In this document: in pieces, positions 56,252 through 64,000 of the stretch | How positions within the stretch are numbered: position 1 is the stretch's first letter | Layout: each line of letters begins with the position of its first letter | Source: Arctopsyche grandis | Lineage: Eukaryota; Arthropoda; Insecta; Trichoptera; Hydropsychidae | Reading direction: 5' to 3' | Length of the DNA stretch: 64,000 nucleotides | Assembly (NCBI RefSeq): GCF_051622035.1 | Contig: NC_135362.1 | Location: forward strand, 26,037,001 to 26,101,000 | Translations under genes and position numbers: made by a program | The notes under the pieces: model-generated | What the model was told of the DNA's origin: nothing | Database searches by the model: none | What the model saw: the letters and a program-made list of their open reading frames with translations, nothing else

Positions 56252-56621
56252 GGGATAATATTATTGGCACGGCTGTAAAATAAATCACACGACAAATGTC
56301 AAATTAACATCTCTAAAATAGCTCGCACGACAGAATCAGCGTTCGCTCAGCAAATCAAACGTCAAATGGGTCGTCAGTAACAAAAATAAAATTTGACGTG
56401 TCAGTGAAATCATAACCAGTTACATTTTCACTGGGTAATCGTAATACCTTAGCAGCCAACACTTATTTATTTAAGGGTTAGGTTAAGTTAGGGTTCGCCT
56501 TATTCACTCAAGATTAGGTCGGTATTTATTTTTGTTACTGGCAACCCATGTGACGTTTGAAAACCGAATCTGTTTTAGAGAGGGAAATTCTTTCTATTTG
56601 CCGGGCCGATAAATGGTACCC
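56252..56621. mobile_element. MITE-C, intact copy
   Basis: 370 bp bounded by GGGATAATATTATTGGCACG and, reversed from the right, GGGTACCATTTATCGGCCCG. A perfect 9-bp target duplication ATTCGCAAA lies on each side (56243-56251, 56622-56630). The duplication size fits Mutator-like elements. The interior carries GTTAGGTTAAGTTAGGGTT, also seen in the element at 19018. Confidence 0.85.
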
Positions 56622-56630
56622 ATTCGCAAA

Positions 56631-57248
56631 ATGCTAACACACTGGCCGTACAAACGTAACTACATATGTAGATTAAAAAGTATTAAATACATAATTATTT
56701 CAATATATATATAATATAATATTTTAAAAAAATTGCCACAAAGTAGAAAAGTAAAGTAATACAATATAATTTATATTAATGCTCTGATTGCTGTTTTGCG
56801 CTATGGGAAAAACGTCATTATAAAATCACATTAAATTTGAAATAAAGAAAATAAAAACAAAATAGTATATATATGTAAATAAATTATCTTAATAAAATCT
56901 TACGAAACAAAAAAAAAATAAAAATAAAAATCCATCACATACGTATCAAGTAAATTTGATATACAAACATGACAATTGTCAAAAATATGAAATTCAAAAA
57001 ACCAAACGGCAATTACTACATACATACACGTCAGAATTGTTAAATCTTGTAAATTTGTTTGTTTTCCATTTCTTCTTGTTTGTATCAGTCTGGGACAGTG
57101 TGTGAGACAGATTACAAAAGTGGCGTTGATACGATCCAATTTTACCCACATAGATTGTTATAGTTCCGAGGGAGAGACGCAGCGGGTTGGTGCGGGCGGA
57201 TGAGAGACGGAGACGTCACTACCACCAGTAGCTGCTGCCGACCGGCCG
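56631..57248. other. GOLPH3 3' flank / 3' UTR
   Basis: AT-rich, directly downstream of the GOLPH3 stop on the minus strand. AATAAA-like hexamers on that strand occur (for example TTTATT at 56878-56884 on plus). No other gene. Confidence 0.4.
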
Positions 57249-61653
<4,405 letters not shown>

Positions 61654-62760
61654 TGGTTATTTCTATCATCTCGGATTCGGTGGACGATCCGCCTCCACTC
61701 TTCCCGGTTCTGTGCCAAGTTGAAAGCGGCGTTTAGGGATGATTCTGTCAGTTAGATCTGACCATTTTATGGGAGCCTGTCTTCTCCCTCGCTTTCCTTC
61801 TAGTGATCCGGTGACTAACAACTTCTCTAGACTCTCCACATCCTTCCTGGCAATATGGCCAAAGTAAGAAGGAGTTCTTTTCCTACACGTTGTGGAGTCT
61901 CTCTTCGAAACTGCCAGCCTTTTCAGGATCGAGATGAATCTGCAGTCCCTTTCTCTATATTTTAGTGTCCATGTTTCGACTGCATACAATGCAGTGGGAT
62001 TCCAGTTTTTCTCATTATATAGAACAAAACAGTTTTTTCATATCTTTGTCAGACTGATTATCACCTTTTTCGCCATTCCTATTCTCCTGCGGATTTCTAA
62101 TTGGCATGCCCCTTCTCTCGAGGTCAAGGCACTTAAGTAAATACAATCTTTAACTTCCTAATAGGATTTTCTTTACGGTCGCTTTCCTCGAGTCTGAGGG
62201 TAGCTTTCCCGTCTTCTAACTTCCATAATCCGGCTCGTAATGGTTCTCGACACCCAGCAGCTCGCAGTGAATCGAAATACAGTTTTTCCGTGGCAACCTG
62301 ACCTGGTCACTCCATCTTGTTAGGAATCATCCTCTTCCTCTGCTTCCCTCAATGCTTTCAAGAAAGTTTCAGGCTGTCTTAGTCTCACTTCACGGTGTGC
62401 CCAAAGAACTGGAAGATACGCCTAAGACAAAAGGATGAGAGATATTGCCAACCCTCAAATCTTGCAGGATGGAGGCATTGCTTCTCCATAAAGTCTTTTG
62501 AAGCATTGGAAATTATGATAGACTTGAATTTGTCAACAAAGAGGTTTACGGCGAAAACACACTGAGTGGTATGGGACGTTACGTCCCTGGCTGGTAAACA
62601 GTGGGTGTTCCATGATCGTAAACAGTGGGTATTTCCCAAACCGAAGTTTCGGGTGTAGTTGCACGTGCAGAATGCATATGTTTGGGAGGTCACACGTGTA
62701 TGCATATCCAACCGACCAGTTTCTCCTATATTTCTTGAAATATGGGATCACTGTCAAGCA
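61654..62760 (-). mobile_element. LINE remnant (C-terminal reverse transcriptase part)
   Basis: On the minus strand, YAVETWTLKYRERDCRFISI, TTCRKRTPSYFGHIARKDVE and LEGKRGRRQAPIKWSDL are the typical C-terminal motifs of endonuclease-reverse-transcriptase LINEs. Further upstream (62380-62450) FCLRRIFQFFGHTVK repeats the FGH motif, so two fragments or a duplicated segment are present. Frames are broken throughout. Confidence 0.75.
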
Positions 62761-63187
62761 TGGATAAATACAAGGATAAAATATCACCGAAAACACTCCA
62801 TGGGATGATTTTTGGGATTGCGTACCATGTATATGGGCTAGGGGTGCTGTTTTTTAACTCTCTGTTTCTACTCTACGAGGTACATAGTTTAACCATTTCA
62901 TCCTCATTGCTGGTTATTAATGTTGTGTTGTCAGCGAGTCTTATATTAGAAATCTTGCTGCCACCTTTCCATCCAATCAGTATGTATTCGCCATATATAT
63001 ATATAAAAAAGATGATACTTCAAATGTACATATATATGAATCAGTATGTATTCGCCATATATATATATAAAAAAGATGATACTTCAAATGTACATATATA
63101 TGAACATAATAAAAATAATATAAAACCTTCCCGAATTTAAATCCTATTGAGCGATATGGAAACCTTACAACAAGGAACTCTGAGATC
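62761..63187. other. Intronic or flanking DNA, no gene
   Basis: A plus-strand open frame from 62742 is inflated by a 64-bp tandem duplication and has no recognised domain. Confidence 0.4.
62975..63102. repeat. Exact 64-bp tandem duplication
   Basis: AATCAGTATGTATTCGCCAT ... CAAATGTACATATATATG occurs twice head to tail (62975-63038, 63039-63102) with no differences seen. Confidence 0.95.
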
Positions 63188-64000
63188 AGGGTTGCCAGAC
63201 GTCTCTATTTGAGCGGGACTGTCCCGAGTTCAACAGACAAATCCCGAGTCCCGCATTGCCTCTGAAAATCCCCACTTCACAAAATTTGTATATGTATAAA
63301 AATGTACGTAATTAGAAATGGTTTGAATTCAAAATTAACAAATTTCCATTCATTTAAGTCTTGTCCTTAAACCAAAAATGAAAATTTTCTTCAATTGAAG
63401 AATTGATAATATTATTTGAAATGTTGACCTTCTATACGAAGATGTCTGTTTATTAAACAAATTTTTACTGAAGCAAACGAGAAAAAAAAAAACGATGTAT
63501 GAGAAATGGATCATTCCGCTTGCAATAATTTTTATAAAATTGTGGCCCACATCCTCTCAATTCTACATTCCATTGCAATTTGCGAAAGAATATCTTGTCT
63601 AATAAGTGCAACCCAGAGAAAGGAGAGAAACAGATTATTGTTAGAAACCGTAGAAGCTGAATTAATGCAATTGTAATGACTAAAGAAATTTTTTATCGAG
63701 CAAAGCTGGCGAACATAATTTGAAATAAATTAAAATCTAGAAAAACTTTTAATAAAATAATGATTTTTTTACATATAAAACAAAATGTAATTCCTGTTAA
63801 TTGTATCAAATATATTTTATTAATTGTGGATTATTAAGTGACTATTTTTTATAGGGTACGATTTAACTGTACATTGAGAAAAATACTATGTACCTTAAAA
63901 AAAATCTCGAATTGTTGTGCATTATAAAGATGAAAGATCATTCGAAAAAATAGATTTTAGCATTAGAATAGATACAAAAAAGTGGCAACGTTGCAGTCTG
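63188..64000 (+). mobile_element. hAT-like end, element probably runs off the window
   Basis: CAGGGTTGCCAGACGTCTCT...GCGGGACTGTCCCGAG resembles an hAT terminus with GC-rich subterminal repeats. A partly inverted sequence, GGCAACGTTGCAGTCTG, sits at the very end of the window but is not an exact match. No coding remnant was recognised between. Confidence 0.4.

Noticed and set aside
62742-63140. 132-codon hydrophobic frame resembling a membrane protein
   Set aside because: It is built on LINE debris and a 64-bp tandem duplication, with no family match.

Overview
The window is insect nuclear DNA. It is about two-thirds A+T, has spliceosomal introns, long (TA)n tracts and many tRNA-headed SINEs. 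It carries ZAD-type C2H2 zinc-finger genes, a family expanded in insects. The wording of the ZAD domains and fingers reminds me of caddisfly (Trichoptera) families, but that is an impression, not a result.

Six genes have clear exon structures. (1) An unrecognised plus-strand gene has three exons (16736-16886, 25332-25471, 25551-25884). Its reading frame may continue through a TGA to 26022. (2) WDR83/MORG1 (+, 32533-35260) has six exons and is complete, with one GC-AG intron. (3) ANKRD49 (-, 35282-38266) has four exons and is complete. It lies tail-to-tail with WDR83, with 21 bp between the stop codons. (4-6) Three tandem ZAD zinc-finger paralogues (+, 40183-42169, 44909-46775, 50390-52426) share a three-exon layout. 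(7) GOLPH3 (-, 57249-61271) has four 3' exons, corresponding to human residues 76-298; its 5' exons are not found in the window.

The rest is a dense, nested transposon landscape. The left third (1-16.7 kb) has no convincing gene: it holds a dead Tigger/pogo element, LINE pieces, a Helitron-like piece, several MITEs and about seven SINE copies. The 17-27.8 kb stretch, mostly intron and 3' flank of the unknown gene, holds several elements with visible 8-9 bp target duplications. The interval 27.8-31.3 kb is AT-rich and largely without recognisable repeats. The GOLPH3 introns hold a dead Tc1-like element embedded in a (TA)n tract, SINE and LINE pieces and a possible solo LTR.

The most notable item lies between the second and third zinc-finger genes. 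It is a compact, apparently intact 2.1-kb element (47413-49541) with 11-bp perfect terminal inverted repeats. It encodes one uninterrupted protein of about 580 residues of the family I associate with DUF7869 (DLQQTLPTP, SDDCCGQ and SDRSFG motifs). I know this family as common in arthropod gene models without an assigned function; the element structure suggests it is a transposase. It is my main candidate for an under-described mobile system.
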